From Myxococcota bacterium (GTDB lineage Bacteria; Myxococcota_A; Polyangia; Polyangiales; Houyiibacteriaceae), in the NCBI GenBank assembly GCA_028284955.1, contig JANQQS010000093.1, forward strand, positions 1 to 64,000: DNA of 64,000 nt, written 5' to 3'. Each line of letters starts with the position of its first letter. The first letter of the stretch is position 1. Both the position numbers and the translations under genes were made by a program. Below are positions 62,856 through 64,000 of the stretch, one piece after another. Under the pieces are notes generated by a model. The model saw nothing but the letters and a program-made list of their open reading frames with translations. It did not search any database and had not been told where the DNA came from.

Positions 62856-64000
62856 ATGACACCAGAGACGATTCGCGAAGAGTTTGAGCAGCGCGGGATT
62901 ACCCGCGTCAAGGTAGGCGGGTTTGATGTGGACGGAGTGCTGCGGGGCAAACACATCAGCTTGAAGAAGTTTTGGTCGGCGGCCGAACACGGGTTTGGGT
63001 TTTGCGACGTCATCTTCGGATGGGACATCGCCGACCAGCTCTACGACAACGGTGCGCTCACCAACTGGGATACCGGGTACCCTGATGCGATCGCGCGCAT
63101 TGATCTGTCGACCTTTCGCGTACTGCCCACCGACCCGCACACTGCGCATTTTTTGATCGACTTCGAACACGGCAAGAAGCCTCACCCCGCGTGTCCACGG
63201 TCGCTGCTCAAGCACATGGCGGCGCGCGCCGAAGCAGCGGGCTACCGGGCCAAGTTTTCGGCGGAGTTTGAGTTCTGGATATTTCGCGAAACGCCCGAAT
63301 CGATTCGTGACAAAGACTACCGCGCGCTCACTCCGCTTAGCCCGGGCATGTTTGGCTATTCCTGGCTGCGCGAAGGTCAGCATCAAGAGCTCATGCACGA
63401 CATTTTGGACCACATGCAGGCCTACCGCATCGACATCGAGGGCTTGCATACCGAAACGGGCCCCGGCGTATGGGAAGCCGCGATCGGCTACGACGATATT
63501 CTCCCTGCCGCCGACAAAGCCGCGCTCTTCAAAACCACGCTGAAACAAATCTGCCATGACCATGGGCTCATGGTGACCTTCATGGCCAAGTGGAACGCCG
63601 ATTTGCCCGGCTCGAGCGGGCACATTCACCAAAGCCTCTGGGACGATAGCGGCGAGAAAAACCTATTCGCATCACCGAGCGGGCCCCATGGCTTGTCGGA
63701 TCTCGGGCGCGCTTATCTGGCAGGAGTGGTGGGTCTATCCCGCGAGCTGACTGCGCTCTACGCACCCTTTTCCAATTCATACAAGCGCTACGTGCCGGGA
63801 GTATGGGCGCCGCTCACGCCGTCTTGGGGCGTCGACAATCGAACCTGCGCGGTGCGCGTCATCAATGGACCGGGATCGAGCGCAGCGCGGCTCGAGCTTC
63901 GTCAGACCGCGGCCGACATCAACCCCTACATTGCGATGGCGACAAGCCTCGGCGCCGGCCTTCACGGCATACTCAATGGCCTCGAGCCGCCTGAGCCTAC
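62856..64000 (+). CDS. glutamine synthetase family protein (partial, runs off the window)
   Basis: The first 381 codons are visible. N-terminal beta-grasp part: FEQRGITRVKVGGFDVDGVLRG. Catalytic part: AEFEFWIF (metal Glu), GLHTETGPGVWEAAIG, SGHIHQSLWD (His and Arg region), NSYKRYVPGVWAP and RLELRQTAADINPY. The text is that of the GlnA-like subfamily that ligates glutamate to amines or polyamines rather than housekeeping GlnA, judged by the 'DVDGVLRGK' start. ATG at 62856 with GGAG 6-10 nt upstream. The 3' end lies beyond position 64000. Confidence 0.93.
   Translation, partial: MTPETIREEFEQRGITRVKVGGFDVDGVLRGKHISLKKFWSAAEHGFGFCDVIFGWDIADQLYDNGALTNWDTGYPDAIARIDLSTFRVLPTDPHTAHFLIDFEHGKKPHPACPRSLLKHMAARAEAAGYRAKFSAEFEFWIFRETPESIRDKDYRALTPLSPGMFGYSWLREGQHQELMHDILDHMQAYRIDIEGLHTETGPGVWEAAIGYDDILPAADKAALFKTTLKQICHDHGLMVTFMAKWNADLPGSSGHIHQSLWDDSGEKNLFASPSGPHGLSDLGRAYLAGVVGLSRELTALYAPFSNSYKRYVPGVWAPLTPSWGVDNRTCAVRVINGPGSSAARLELRQTAADINPYIAMATSLGAGLHGILNGLEPPEP

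Overview
The window looks like chromosomal DNA of a GC-rich Gram-negative bacterium, most likely a myxobacterium-like member of the Myxococcota (inference from gene content, not from a marker-gene tree). Reasons: many predicted lipoproteins whose mature part begins with runs such as CGDDD or CSDSE; Cys-rich 'DNDxDG' proteins; a DUF1592/DUF1552 pair; a soluble Ser/Thr kinase with an N-terminal zinc ribbon; a RegB/RegA pair; and a lone SctV-type export gate in the dnaX-recR operon. I see no phage, no complete insertion sequence and no CRISPR array. Core housekeeping genes alternate with lipoprotein and outer-membrane genes of unknown function.

Layout. 0-0.7 kb: four-helix-bundle (S23-like) gene whose ribosome-binding site lies in a 22-bp inverted repeat, followed by a hexanucleotide repeat tract. 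0.7-3.6 kb (minus): imelysin/DUF4856 lipoprotein operon behind a probable Fur box. 3.8-5.7 kb: redox two-component system RegB/RegA. 5.7-9.0 kb: outer-membrane protein divergent from an MbnP/MbnH pair, with a perfect 20-bp inverted repeat between them. 9.0-11.1 kb (minus): two tandem Cys-rich MopE-like lipoproteins. 11.2-14.6 kb: DUF1592 + DUF1552. 14.6-20.7 kb: hisD, a PQQ-type beta-propeller lipoprotein, a PIG-L-like protein lacking its metal ligands coupled to a methyltransferase, and an M17 aminopeptidase. 20.8-24.3 kb: ppk1-mscS. 24.3-24.9 kb: double-hairpin element and a large hexamer-repeat palindrome. 24.9-34.4 kb: hypothetical proteins, a TPR metallopeptidase, a sensor kinase, rph-rdgB and a Ser/Thr kinase. 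34.6 kb: tRNA-Pro(TGG). 35.1-37.3 kb: M23 peptidase and a glutamine amidotransferase. 37.27-37.51 kb: a cluster of hairpins with 3-nt loops. 37.5-41 kb (minus): two Cys-rich lipoproteins and pyrG. 41.5-47.1 kb: degenerate 3-hydroxyacyl-CoA dehydrogenase-like protein, then dnaX-ebfC-recR-sctV. 47.2-52.8 kb: porin-like protein, acidic protein, tandem DsbA/HCCA-isomerase-like protein, alaS. 52.9-62 kb: nucleotidyltransferase remnant, Pro-Ala-rich outer-membrane protein, twin lipoproteins, protease with SLH-like tail, recN. 62-64 kb: a second hexamer palindrome fused to a broken outer-membrane gene, then a glutamine synthetase family gene running off the right edge.

The most unusual signals are not protein genes. 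First, a tandem-hairpin element occurs three times (24.3, 37.3 and 37.5 kb), each time at the 3' end of a gene and in the gene's own direction. Its stems change sequence between copies but stay paired, and each stem has a 3-nt loop. Second, degenerate hexanucleotide (CCGAYN-type) tracts occur at three loci; two of them fold as large palindromes, one sits just behind the hairpin-controlled four-helix-bundle gene, and one replaces the 5' part of an outer-membrane protein gene.

Coordinates and motif calls come from reading the sequence. Protein family names are by recognition of motifs; no database search was run.
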